Source: CBDHFQ01 sp965262565
GTDB lineage: Bacteria; Bacteroidota; Bacteroidia; J057
Direction of reading: 5' to 3'
DNA length: 64,000 nucleotides
Assembly: GCA_965262565.1 (NCBI GenBank)
Contig: CBDHFQ010000007.1
Span: 434,001-498,000 of the forward strand
Position 1 is the stretch's first letter; the number at the start of each line of letters is the position of its first letter. Below, piece after piece: positions 1 to 8,056 of the stretch. The notes beneath the pieces are model-generated. The model was not told the origin of the DNA. It saw nothing but the letters and a program-made list of their open reading frames with translations, and did no database searches. A program made the position numbers and the translations under genes.

Positions 1-136
1 CAATAACCTAAATATTATTAATGAGGGCTATTTGGAGAACAAGAGATAATATGGATATCATTTGTTTCTTGTTCCCATCAAAGGTTGAACACATTTGAGT
101 AATTTTCCCATCATTGCTCTTTATTAACTATTGAAT

Positions 137-643
137 ATGATACTAATGGATAGATTAAACATCTTCATTAAACCTAAAATATGTTGGTTGTGTCTATGGG
201 CCCTTTTCTTCTTGCCGATCTTATCTTGTTCTGTTACCGCCCCCTTAGAACAAGCCTCATGGCTCATTGGCACCTGGAAAAGAAATACCTCAAAAGGGAT
301 TGTATACGAACGTTGGATACAAAAAAGCGCTGATGAGTTCTACGGATTGAGTTATTCCATTAAAGAAAATGATACAATCATCTTCGAAACTATCAGTATC
401 GTTCAGGATAACGATCGGCTTACCTATATTCCCCGCGTTCCCGATCAGAATGAAGGACGGCCCATCCATTTTCATCAAAGCATCATAAATAATAGAGAAA
501 TGGTCTTTGAAAATCCTGATCACGATTTCCCGCAGCGAATTTCCTACACCCTCATCAAACAAGACTCGTTAATAGCTGTAGTTTCTGGAGAACAACATGG
601 AACTATAACAGAACGCTCTTTCCCTATGAAGCGAATGAAATAA
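137..643 (+). CDS. DUF6265-like lipoprotein
   Basis: A small exported lipoprotein of unknown function, about 168 residues. A hydrophobic N-terminal segment runs into a lipobox (PILSC, Cys31), so the mature protein should be anchored in the outer or inner membrane facing the periplasm. Two motifs identify the domain: a WLIGTWKR segment just after the signal, and VFENPDHDFPQRISY near the C-terminus, both characteristic as I remember them of the DUF6265 family. That family is thought to form a small beta-barrel or lipocalin-like fold and has no known reaction. ATG codons at 137 and 146 are both possible starts. It stands alone, with about 130 bases before the next gene on the same strand. Confidence 0.75.
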   Translation: MILMDRLNIFIKPKICWLCLWALFFLPILSCSVTAPLEQASWLIGTWKRNTSKGIVYERWIQKSADEFYGLSYSIKENDTIIFETISIVQDNDRLTYIPRVPDQNEGRPIHFHQSIINNREMVFENPDHDFPQRISYTLIKQDSLIAVVSGEQHGTITERSFPMKRMK

Positions 644-770
644 AAAATACACATTTCCTATCTATATGCAACCGAGTAATAAATAATTTACTCTCCCATA
701 TATAGAGCATTTTTATCAACTTGTTAAGTACATCGTTTTCATTCACTTGCTAAACAACAGGTATATCGAA

Positions 771-1847
771 ATGAATATCTACCACCTTTCCATATTCTTT
801 ATAGCTGCCATATTTATCTCCTGCAAAACGGAAAAAACCACATATATCTGTCCTCCATGTAATCAATCTTGTGATGACCTGACATTTACACATCCAGGAA
901 CATGTCCTCATTGTCATATGAAATTATTGGACCAACGACTATTTATGGTTGATGATGTAAATATAGTAGAAGGTTCAGGCTTTTTTATCATGCAAGGGGG
1001 AGTAGGTCGTAAGGATAACTCCATCACTGTCTATTACTATAGGCCCTCTTCATTTACAGCCCACTCAAAAATCCTGTGGGTGATTCCTGGGGCTGGAAGG
1101 AATGCGGATAGTTATAGGGATGCATGGATAGAAGAGGCTGAGAAATTCAATCTATTGATCTTATCCCCCATGTATCCGGAAAGAAAGTATAGCTTTGAAG
1201 ATTATCACCTTGGGGGATTAATCGCTCACTCTAATTTGAGAGAAAGTATCACTCCCATATCAGGGACTCATATGGTACGACTTGACGAAGAGAACTTCCA
1301 TTTTGAAATCAACGAACAGTCAGCACAATGGATTTTCGAGGACTTTGACAGGATATTTGATACAGTAGTTAACAACCTCAGCTCCAACCAATCTACTTAT
1401 GATATATTCGGCCATTCTGCGGGAGGACATATATTGCATAGAATGGCCCTTTTCCATCACACCTCCAAAGCAGATCGAATTATGGCTGCTAATCCCAGTT
1501 TCTATACTTTACCCAGTTTTGAAGAAGCTTTTCCTTTTGGCCTGAAAGATGCCCCTATAGATTCAGCCGCACTCATCCAGGCCTTTCGCAAAAAACTTGT
1601 GCTATTGTTGGGAGAAGAGGATAATGAAAAGGAAACCAATGGTACCTTCCTTCGATCCAGCAGTGCCGACAAACAAGGATTACATCGATTAGCAAGGGGA
1701 AGGTTTTTCTTCGATATGGCACAAACTACTGCCGAACAACTTAAAGCCGAATACCATTGGAAATTGCACATAGTTCCAGAGGTGGGGCATGATCACAGAA
1801 AAATGGGAGATGCAGCAGCAAGATATTTGTATGGGAATTCCCAATAA
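771..1847 (+). CDS. Lipoprotein with metal-binding Cys/His domain and alpha/beta hydrolase domain
   Basis: An exported lipoprotein of 358 residues (lipobox ending at Cys18). Residues about 23-55 hold a Cys/His cluster of the form CPPCNQSCD...CPHCHMKL, resembling the heavy-metal-binding domain found at the N-terminus of some copper ATPases and CusB-like proteins. The rest looks like an alpha/beta hydrolase: VIPGAGRNAD for the oxyanion loop, nucleophile elbow GHSAGG with Ser216, an acidic residue in GEEDNE, and His in VPEVGHDH. It would therefore be an esterase or peptidase on the outer face of a membrane, tuned or gated by a metal; the substrate is unknown. I chose the ATG at 771 because it places the signal sequence at the N-terminus. 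The next gene starts 58 bases downstream. Confidence 0.8.
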   Translation: MNIYHLSIFFIAAIFISCKTEKTTYICPPCNQSCDDLTFTHPGTCPHCHMKLLDQRLFMVDDVNIVEGSGFFIMQGGVGRKDNSITVYYYRPSSFTAHSKILWVIPGAGRNADSYRDAWIEEAEKFNLLILSPMYPERKYSFEDYHLGGLIAHSNLRESITPISGTHMVRLDEENFHFEINEQSAQWIFEDFDRIFDTVVNNLSSNQSTYDIFGHSAGGHILHRMALFHHTSKADRIMAANPSFYTLPSFEEAFPFGLKDAPIDSAALIQAFRKKLVLLLGEEDNEKETNGTFLRSSSADKQGLHRLARGRFFFDMAQTTAEQLKAEYHWKLHIVPEVGHDHRKMGDAAARYLYGNSQ

Positions 1848-1905
1848 TATAAAATGGGGAATGGCTAATTTTACCATCGCTACGTTCAAGCCCCAAATTA
1901 AGCTC

Positions 1906-2895
1906 ATGCGAATACCCTCGTTCCTATTATCGATCATATCCGTTGCCCTATTTTTTTCCTGCCAATCTCCAGCAGTAGATCAACATCATTCCCCTAAACC
2001 ATTGTCTAAGGCTCCTTTAGAAGCCATACAAAAAACAGCGCTGGTAGTATTGGGCAATGTGCAGGATGCGGGCTTTCCTCAAATCGGCTGTATGAAAGCT
2101 TGCTGTCGGGCGCATTGGTACGATCAAGAAATAAAAAAAAGGGTTACATGTTTAGGAATTATAGAACAACAAACAGGGAAGACATGGATGTTCGAAGCTA
2201 CGCCAGATATTAAAGAACAAACGAAAATGCTCTCTGACTATGCAGGTCACCCTTCTTTCAAATTACCTGATGGTATTTTCTTAACTCACGGCCATATGGG
2301 ACATTACACTGGATTAATGCATTTAGGAAGAGAAGCGATAAATGCTGAGGAAGTTCCCGTATTCGCTATGCCTCAAATGCGGACTTACCTGACCACCAAC
2401 GGCCCCTGGAGTCAATTGGTCAACTTAAATAATATCAACATCCAGGAACTTACCGCAGATTCAGCCATTCAGTTGGCTAAAGATCTACATGTGATTCCTT
2501 TGTTGGTTCCACATCGGGGAGAATTTACAGAAACGGTGGGGTTTCGCATTGAAGGACCCTCACATAAGGCCTTGTTCATTCCTGATATCGATAAATGGCA
2601 TCTGTGGGAGAGGGATATTAAAGAGGAGATAAAGCAGGTTGATATGGCATTTGTAGATGCAACCTTTTTTAAGAATGGGGAAGTAGGGAATCGCGACATG
2701 TCGGAAATTCCCCATCCTTTTGTAGAAGAAAGTATGCAGCTATTTGACGACTTACCCAATACCGAACGAAGGAAAATCTACTTCATCCATCTTAATCATA
2801 CCAATCCATTGTTACAACCTTCTAGCGAGGCAATACAGGAGGTAGAGGGAAAGGGATATCATATTGCAGAAGAAGGCCAGGTCTTTGAACTTTAA
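1906..2895 (+). CDS. PqqB-like MBL-fold metallo-hydrolase, lipoprotein
   Basis: A 329-residue metallo-beta-lactamase-fold protein with its own lipoprotein signal (ALFFSC, Cys19). After the signal it reads GNVQDAGFPQIGC followed by further Cys and His residues, which resembles the structural zinc site of PqqB-type proteins. The metal motif is HGHMGH (about residues 128-133), so the Asp of the canonical HxHxDH is Gly. Later candidate ligands are VPHRGEF, PDIDKW and the terminal FIHLNHT. The family is known as a PqqB relative without proven activity, and no other pqq genes are present, so PQQ synthesis is not implied. An earlier in-frame ATG (1861) exists, but the 1906 start puts the signal peptide at the very N-terminus. 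Confidence 0.82.
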   Translation: MRIPSFLLSIISVALFFSCQSPAVDQHHSPKPLSKAPLEAIQKTALVVLGNVQDAGFPQIGCMKACCRAHWYDQEIKKRVTCLGIIEQQTGKTWMFEATPDIKEQTKMLSDYAGHPSFKLPDGIFLTHGHMGHYTGLMHLGREAINAEEVPVFAMPQMRTYLTTNGPWSQLVNLNNINIQELTADSAIQLAKDLHVIPLLVPHRGEFTETVGFRIEGPSHKALFIPDIDKWHLWERDIKEEIKQVDMAFVDATFFKNGEVGNRDMSEIPHPFVEESMQLFDDLPNTERRKIYFIHLNHTNPLLQPSSEAIQEVEGKGYHIAEEGQVFEL

Positions 2896-3113
2896 GCATG
2901 ATTGGATAGAGATTAGGTCGCGAGGGGAAAGCAGGGATATTTTTTAGGCCAATGAACCATCGTCAGCCATTATATAAAAGTTGATGAGTTAATGATTGTC
3001 AATCTGGGGATCATAACTTACTATAGGATAAAAGAGTCATGAATCATCGACCCTTCAACACACAACTTATCCTTTTCGATATGCACCTGATTCAACAATA
3101 CTCCCCTTCGTTC

Positions 3114-3314
3114 ATGAAAAACTTATTCCTATCCATCATCTCTGTTTTATTATATTTTATCTAAACCCACTTCTTATATTATGGGCAAAGGGATCAAAAA
3201 TCCTTTGCTATCATTCGTTTTCAGATGGATGTGGAGAATGAGCCGAAAGGATTTACTTTTGATATTCACAGAGGTGATAGAAGTTTAAGATATCTTCAAT
3301 TCAACAAAATTTAA
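3114..3314 (+). pseudogene. Small exported protein interrupted by an in-frame TAA
   Basis: Reading from the ATG at 3114 gives a signal-peptide-like start (MKNLFLSIISVLLYFI), then a TAA at 3162-3164, and then 49 further codons in the same frame to a TAA at 3312. The downstream part, which includes KSFAIIRFQMDVENEPKG and HRGDRSLRYLQFNKI, has the composition of a real protein. I read it as a gene of about 66 codons killed by one nonsense mutation, or the remains of a longer one. I do not recognise the family. An in-frame ATG at 3039 could extend the N-terminus. It lies 28 bases upstream of the Crp/Fnr-like gene. Confidence 0.5.
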
Positions 3315-3342
3315 GTGAGATTGGTAAACAAACATAGAACTC

Positions 3343-3903
3343 ATGAAAGCATTTCTTTCCGCCATCCACAAAGTCGATGACCCCATCTTAGAGGCTTATG
3401 TAACTCATTGGATCGAGTACGAATTGCCTAAAAAGACCATCATGACAGCTCCAGGAGAAACAGAACGCTATTGGTATTATGTAGTAGAAGGTATTCAAAA
3501 GTCCTATTATCTAAAGGACAATAAACAACATGTCCTCGCTTTTACCTATGCTCCCTCATTTACAGGTATACCAGATTCCTTTTTCAATCAAACCCCTTCC
3601 AATTACTATTTAGAAACTATTTCAGACAGCAAATTTCTAAGAATTCCCTATGAAAAACACCAGGAATTGATGAAGGAATACAGAGATATCGAGACTATGT
3701 TTCGAAAAGCCACAGAGCAATTCCTCATCGGTATGGTACATCGATATTATGAACTTATGGCCTTCGATATAGAAGAGCGCTTTAGGTCCTTTGTTCAAAG
3801 AAGTCCGCATTTGCTGGGCCTTGTCTCTCAAAAAGATCTCGCTTCCTATCTGAGAATAGATGCTACGAATTTCAGTAAGTTGATCAATAGCATCCGCATT
3901 TAA
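3343..3903 (+). CDS. Crp/Fnr-family transcription regulator
   Basis: A 186-residue regulator. Residues about 20-115 match a cyclic-nucleotide-binding beta-roll (PGETERYWYYVVEGIQKSYY, then the GIPDSFFNQTPS turn). The C-terminal segment VSQKDLASYLRIDATNFSKL is a typical Crp-type helix-turn-helix. It ends at the recognition helix without the usual C-terminal wing, so it is slightly short for the family. Bacteroidota carry many such regulators of unknown ligand, often next to small stress-related genes. The next gene, a DinB-fold protein 92 bases downstream, may be its target, but this is inference. Confidence 0.88.
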   Translation: MKAFLSAIHKVDDPILEAYVTHWIEYELPKKTIMTAPGETERYWYYVVEGIQKSYYLKDNKQHVLAFTYAPSFTGIPDSFFNQTPSNYYLETISDSKFLRIPYEKHQELMKEYRDIETMFRKATEQFLIGMVHRYYELMAFDIEERFRSFVQRSPHLLGLVSQKDLASYLRIDATNFSKLINSIRI

Positions 3904-3995
3904 TATCTTGGTGTATACCAAGAATAATGTGGTGGAAAGCTGAGAGTTTTGTTCCAATAAGCTACGCTAACATCATTGATTAACATATATCAGCT

Positions 3996-4562
3996 ATGGA
4001 TCGTTGGACACATCAAATAAACAAAACTACCCAGGCTTTTCAAGATCTGTTCGGTCATTTAAGTAATAAAGCCATGAACTGGAAACCTCAGCCAGATAAG
4101 TGGAGTATTGGCCAAAATATAGACCACCTTATTGTCATTAACCAAACCTACTTTCCGATCCTGGATCAATTAAAAACGGGAAGCTACCCAAAACCCTTTA
4201 TGGCTAGCGTTGGGTTTCTAGTCTCTTTTATGGGAAAAACGATACTCAATGCTTCTACTCCTGATCGAAGTAAAAAGATGAAAACCTTTCCTATTTGGGA
4301 GCCCTCTTCCAGCCACATATCAGAGGATATATTGGAACGATTTACTACACATCAGCAGGAGCTCACCCAGCACATTCAATCCTCTGAACCATTTCTTACA
4401 AAGAAAACCGTCATCGCTTCTCCTGCCAATAAACATATTCTGTATACCTTGGAAACAGCTTTTGATATTATTGTTGCGCATGAACAAAGGCATTTAGAAC
4501 AATCGAAGGAAACCTTAGCCCTATTGGAACGATATCGACCTCAGGGATTTCAAGTATCATAG
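3996..4562 (+). CDS. DinB-like (YfiT/DinB superfamily) protein
   Basis: A 188-residue four-helix-bundle protein of the DinB/YfiT superfamily. The N-terminus carries MNWKPQPDKWSIGQNIDHL, a hallmark of the DinB_2 branch with the first metal-ligand His. The C-terminal helix has IVAHEQRHLEQ, supplying the other His residues. Members bind a divalent metal and several act as bacillithiol-, mycothiol- or glutathione-dependent transferases, but most Bacteroidota members are uncharacterised. This is one of three DinB-fold genes within 10 kb. It follows the Crp/Fnr-like gene on the same strand. Confidence 0.85.
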   Translation: MDRWTHQINKTTQAFQDLFGHLSNKAMNWKPQPDKWSIGQNIDHLIVINQTYFPILDQLKTGSYPKPFMASVGFLVSFMGKTILNASTPDRSKKMKTFPIWEPSSSHISEDILERFTTHQQELTQHIQSSEPFLTKKTVIASPANKHILYTLETAFDIIVAHEQRHLEQSKETLALLERYRPQGFQVS

Positions 4563-4571
4563 AAAAAATGA

Positions 4572-4673
4572 TTGATAGGGAACGATTACCGGGCGAACGC
4601 TTTTTGTGAAACTCAAGGCTTTAAGGTGGTGGGAGAAACAGAATATCACTTTCAAATGGAAAAGATGTGCTAA
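4572..4673 (+). pseudogene. C-terminal remnant of a GNAT acetyltransferase
   Basis: An open stretch of 33 codons with no start codon begins after a TGA and ends with TAA at 4671. It encodes NDYRANAFCETQGFKVVGE followed by a short tail ending in MEKMC. This is the standard end of GNAT enzymes (N-x-RA-x-x-F-x-x-x-GF-x-x-VGE). The N-terminal and acetyl-CoA-binding parts are absent upstream, where the DinB gene ends. It is therefore a leftover tail of a lost acetyltransferase, lying next to an intact GNAT gene. Confidence 0.7.
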
Positions 4674-4777
4674 TTGGGTAGCACTTCCCAATGTTTAATT
4701 AAGTAAAGCAAAACTACCATTGCATTCATTTAATGGCTATTTTCTGGGAGATTAATCTACTAGCCTACGTGTATCAT

Positions 4778-5272
4778 ATGGGATTCCTCAACATCAGACC
4801 AGCTACTATTGAACATGACTATGATAGCGTTTGGAATATCTTTTCGGAAGTCATTCGATCCGGTGATACTTATGTCTTTGACCCTAAAACCCCGAAATCC
4901 GACCTAAAAAAACTTTGGTTTGGCGAAAATATACGCACATTTGTGGCCGAGGAAGATGCTCAGGTATCAGGTACTTACATTATTAGACCTAATTACCTAG
5001 GTCTGGGAAGCCACATTGCAAATTGTGGATATATGGTTCATCCTGCAGCTCAGGGAAAAGGGATAGGAAAGCAGCTTTGTGAACATTCTATCTTCTTCGC
5101 TAAAGAATGCGGATATCACGCCATTCAATTTAATGTAGTCGTTAGTACAAATGATGGAGCTGTAGCCTTATGGAAAAAATTTGGCTTTAGCATCATTGGC
5201 ACAACTCCTAACGGCTTTAATCATTCAACGCTTGGATTCGTGGATACCTATATTATGTATAAAAAATTATAA
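4778..5272 (+). CDS. GNAT-family N-acetyltransferase
   Basis: A 164-residue acetyltransferase of the GNAT fold. It begins with the typical FLNIRPATIEHDYDSVWNIF, has the acetyl-CoA pyrophosphate-binding motif VHPAAQGKGIGKQL, and ends with the NDGAVALWKKFGFSIIGT signature. The length and motif order are those of phosphinothricin/RimI-like acetyltransferases. The acceptor substrate cannot be told from sequence. The ATG at 4778 is preferred over 4733 because the family starts right at the first beta strand. Confidence 0.88.
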   Translation: MGFLNIRPATIEHDYDSVWNIFSEVIRSGDTYVFDPKTPKSDLKKLWFGENIRTFVAEEDAQVSGTYIIRPNYLGLGSHIANCGYMVHPAAQGKGIGKQLCEHSIFFAKECGYHAIQFNVVVSTNDGAVALWKKFGFSIIGTTPNGFNHSTLGFVDTYIMYKKL

Positions 5273-5345
5273 CTTTAGATCGTATTTAAAGCGTCAGCGC
5301 TCTATCACTATTATCTTTAAACAATTAACACCAACGTATGTTCAT

Positions 5346-5825
5346 ATGAGCCTTTCCCCACAACTATCCAACGCTTTCAAAGCCCTATATGAGGGTTCAA
5401 CTGTGACTTATACAGGCTTAAAGGAACAATTATCAGATGTAAGTTGGGAGCAGGCCAACACAAAATTATATGGACTCAATTCTATTCTGGCGCTTTCCTA
5501 CCACATACATTATTATGTGAGGGCTGTTATCAACGTACTGGAAGGAAACAAGCTAGATGCTTCAGATAAGTATAGCTTTGATCATCCGGAGATTCAGTCG
5601 CAACAAGAATGGGAAAAGTTCCTGGAAGAAATGTGGATAGAGGTAGATAGGTTCGCTGTATTGGTGGAACAATTGCCGGAATCAAGCTTGTGGGATACGT
5701 TTGAGAAGGAAAAATATGGCAACTATTACAGGAATATTCAAGGTATCATCGAACATAGTTATTATCACTTGGGGCAGATTGTTTTGATTAAAAAGGTATT
5801 GAAGCACAAGGCAAAAGATAGTTAA
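5346..5825 (+). CDS. DinB-superfamily protein (DUF1572/YfiT-like)
   Basis: A 159-residue all-helical protein. LSPQLSNAFKALYEGSTVTY at the start, LSYHIHYYVRAVINVLEG in the second helix and IIEHSYYHLGQIVLIKK in the last helix supply three His residues in the spacing expected for DinB-fold metal binding. I place the start at the ATG 5346, because upstream in-frame sequence overlaps the acetyltransferase gene. The function is unknown; relatives include thiol-dependent transferases and damage-inducible proteins. It is the second of three DinB-fold genes in this part of the window. Confidence 0.8.
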   Translation: MSLSPQLSNAFKALYEGSTVTYTGLKEQLSDVSWEQANTKLYGLNSILALSYHIHYYVRAVINVLEGNKLDASDKYSFDHPEIQSQQEWEKFLEEMWIEVDRFAVLVEQLPESSLWDTFEKEKYGNYYRNIQGIIEHSYYHLGQIVLIKKVLKHKAKDS

Positions 5826-5834
5826 TAAACTTAC

Positions 5835-6047
5835 TCAATAGCCAGTTTCCTTCCTCTTTAATGCCCCAGCCGCAAAAGCCAAGGCAGCCCAAACAGTTTC
5901 TTTAGAAAGTCTAGGCTAGGATTTTAACACATCATCTATATTTTTACCCACAGAAAGATCTTCAAGTATTAATTCTACTGTTAATCTTGGTCCCTTAATA
6001 ACAGTTTTCCCTAACATCACTTCAGGTTTGACTTCAATATAATTCAT
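5835..6047 (-). pseudogene. DUF433-family antitoxin with in-frame TAG
   Basis: The minus strand reads from an ATG at 6047, preceded by a clear AAGGAG ribosome binding site, through MNYIEVKPEVMLGKTVIKGP and LTVELILEDLSVGKNIDDV. It then meets a TAG at 5916-5918 and continues in the same frame as PRLSKETVWAALAFAAG to a TGA at 5835. DUF433 proteins have exactly this layout (GKPVIKGTRI, a G-x-S-x-x-x-I segment, then YPRLT-x-E-x-x-x-AALAYA). The stop sits where the family has the Tyr of YPRL, so one base change (TAC or TAT to TAG) explains it. These antitoxins are usually followed by a DUF5615 PIN-like toxin; none is present here, where the convergent DinB gene ends 10 bases away. Confidence 0.78.
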
Positions 6048-6148
6048 ATAATTCTCCTTAACTTGTTTTTAATTTGTAAGCTATTAATCATTTTCTTTCT
6101 TCCTTTCAAAGGAGAATATGTGTCAGCCGCTCAACATTCCTCCATCCT

Positions 6149-6553
6149 ATGGAAAACTGTATATTTTGTAAAATTGTCAGTGGAGAAGCAGAATCATGGA
6201 AGGTATATGAAAATGGCAACGTTTATGCTTTTTTTGATATTCATCCCATGACCAGATATCATACCTTAATCATTCCAAAACTGCATTACACCAATATTTT
6301 TGATATACCAGAAGAAGAATTGACAGCCTTGATAGTAGCGGTAAAGCGTGTGGCGAGCATGTATCAGCGTAAATTGGGAATGGAGCATGTTCAAATCATC
6401 AGTAACTCAGGCAGCATGGCTCAACAAACTGTATTTCACGCACATTTTCATTTAATCCCTCGTCATTTGGGTAATGGACCATCCCTCAGGTGGAGATCGC
6501 ATGCTGAATGGAGAAGTGAATTTAATGAAATGCTCAAACACCTATCATCATGA
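6149..6553 (+). CDS. HIT-family protein (histidine-triad nucleotide hydrolase)
   Basis: A 134-residue histidine-triad protein. The N-terminus has the CIFCKIVSGE zinc-type start and YENGNVYAFFDIHPMTRYHT. The C-terminus has the active-site triad VFHAHFHLIPR, where the middle His is the nucleophile in nucleotide-monophosphate hydrolases such as HinT and Fhit. It should be cytoplasmic and cleave AMP-linked or dinucleoside substrates. Its stop overlaps the start of the following methyltransferase reading frame by four bases (ATGA at 6550-6553), so the two were probably co-translated before the second gene broke. Confidence 0.92.
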   Translation: MENCIFCKIVSGEAESWKVYENGNVYAFFDIHPMTRYHTLIIPKLHYTNIFDIPEEELTALIVAVKRVASMYQRKLGMEHVQIISNSGSMAQQTVFHAHFHLIPRHLGNGPSLRWRSHAEWRSEFNEMLKHLSS

Positions 6554-7379
6554 ATACTTTCGACAAAATCAGGAATTACTATGCCCAGTTTGACGAATGG
6601 GCAAGATTGGATACTCCGGCAGGAATATTAGAACAGCTTCAGGTACTACACATTGTAAGAGATTATATCCCTGATCATTCACACATATTGGATCTGGGAT
6701 CTGGCCCAGGCAAAAATGCAATCGCCTTTGCTGAAATAGGATATCAAATCACGCTGCTAGATATTTCCCCTCGCTTGATAGATATCGCTAAACAACAAAT
6801 GAAAGAAAGAGACTTATCAGATCATGTAAAGGGATTTCCATATAGGCAATGCTACGGATCTTTCTATGCTAGCTTCTGACCAGTTTGATGCTGTGTTTTG
6901 TTGCGGTCCATTTTATCATTTAGTATCTGAACAAGATCGATTAGCTGCTGGACGGGAAATCATGAGAGTATGTAAGCGAAATGGAGTCATCCTCATTGGC
7001 ATCATCCCCAGGTTTTCAGGTTTGTCTGGAATTATTTATAAAGCGGCAGTAAAAACCCGAGCAAGTAAATGTGGACAATTTTAGGGAGGTAAGTGAAAAA
7101 GGAACATTTCATAACGCCCAACCACAAGGATTTCAAGAAGGTTATTATCCTACTGTAACAGAAGCCAAAGCATTTTGGAAAGAAATGGGCCTTATAGATA
7201 TAGAAATCATTTCCACCCGCACCTTTATGCATCAGAACGAATCCCACATATTACACATAAAACATCGAGATCCAGCCTTATTCGAAGCTATCCTTGAGGC
7301 TCATAGGATCTATGCTAAACGGGAAGCATTTGTGGAAGCTGGAGGTCATGCATTAGTGGTCGGTAAACGTCCCGACTAG
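6550..7379 (+). pseudogene. Class I SAM-dependent methyltransferase with two +1 frameshifts
   Basis: Three consecutive frames together spell one methyltransferase of about 275 residues. Frame one (from 6550) gives MNTFDKIRNYYAQFDEWARL and the SAM motif ILDLGSGPGKNA. It must shift near 6835-6839 (TTTCC) to join frame two (HIGNATDLS, then FDAVFCCGPFYHL). Near 7052-7059 (AAAAACCC) it shifts again into frame three (QVNVDNFREVSEKGTFHN, to ALVVGKRPD). Both shifts are single-base insertions in short homopolymers, and the total length is 828+2 bases. Either the gene is dead or the read has homopolymer errors. It was co-translated with the HIT gene. The substrate is unknown. Confidence 0.85.
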
Positions 7380-7416
7380 CTTTACCTCATGATTAAATTT
7401 TCCTGTTAGTTCTTTT

Positions 7417-7432
7417 CTTGAACTAGTTCAAG
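7417..7432. promoter_or_regulatory. 16-base perfect palindrome (possible operator)
   Basis: CTTGAACTAGTTCAAG is a perfect 16-base palindrome in the 138-base gap before the coiled-coil gene, 85 bases upstream of its ATG. A symmetric site of this size is typical of dimeric repressor binding, but no promoter or regulator can be assigned. Confidence 0.3.
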
Positions 7433-7517
7433 GATACTCTTTATTTTCTACTATACATTTAGGTCGATATAATTTAAACGGTCATTAACCACATTATACT
7501 TACCAATCGCCCTAATT

Positions 7518-7898
7518 ATGAGTGAAACGATTAAAACACTACAGGAAAAATTTAGTACGGCCCTGGACAATGCTAAAGCAAAAGCCAATGAATTACAGGA
7601 AAATATCAAATCGAAACATGAGGAGATGAAAGCCTCTGTGAACGAGAAAGTCGATAATGTCAAAGCTTCCTTTGATAGTGCTCAAGAAAAAGCCAAAGAA
7701 GCTAAAGCTAATTTCCAGACTAAAGTAGAAGAATTCAAAGCCCAAAGAACTGCTGATAGAGCTCGTAGTAAAGCCGAACATGCGGAAGAATATGCAGTTG
7801 CCAGTGTTGAGATGGTATTTGCAGCCATGGAAGAGGCGGAAGTAGCCATAGCAAATGCGATAACTGCTGCCAAAGAAGCAGATGACTTAGCTCAATAA
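7518..7898 (+). CDS. Small alanine/lysine-rich coiled-coil protein
   Basis: A 126-residue, soluble, highly charged protein with no signal peptide. It is almost entirely predicted helix: AKAKANELQENIKSKHEEMK, then VDNVKASFDSAQEKAKEAKA, then an Ala-rich C-terminal helix (EEAEVAIANAITAAKEADD). The repeating AxxKAKE pattern resembles LEA-like or apolipophorin-like stress proteins and phasin-like helices. I cannot assign it to a named family. A hairpin with a short T-rich tail follows at 7950. Confidence 0.75.
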   Translation: MSETIKTLQEKFSTALDNAKAKANELQENIKSKHEEMKASVNEKVDNVKASFDSAQEKAKEAKANFQTKVEEFKAQRTADRARSKAEHAEEYAVASVEMVFAAMEEAEVAIANAITAAKEADDLAQ

Positions 7899-7949
7899 AA
7901 CGGTTTTTACCATACCTTTTTGTTTATATCCCCCTTTTTTTAAATACCG

Positions 7950-7985
7950 TGCCCAACAAGACAATATGATCTGTTGGGCATTTGT
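7950..7985 (+). terminator. Rho-independent terminator after coiled-coil gene
   Basis: TGCCCAACA (7950-7958) pairs perfectly with TGTTGGGCA (7972-7980) around a 13-base loop, and TTTGT follows. It lies about 50 bases after the coiled-coil gene on the + strand. Confidence 0.65.
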
Positions 7986-8056
7986 ATATAGTAAGATCAC
8001 CTTAAAGTGATGCTAAATAGTTATATCTTAAGTCAGCCAAATTAACTCATCTCACT

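Noticed and set aside
5916..5918. TAG and TAA reassignment or read-through in the decay zone
   Set aside because: Intact genes all around end normally at TAA, TAG and TGA, so nonsense mutations explain the two cases better.
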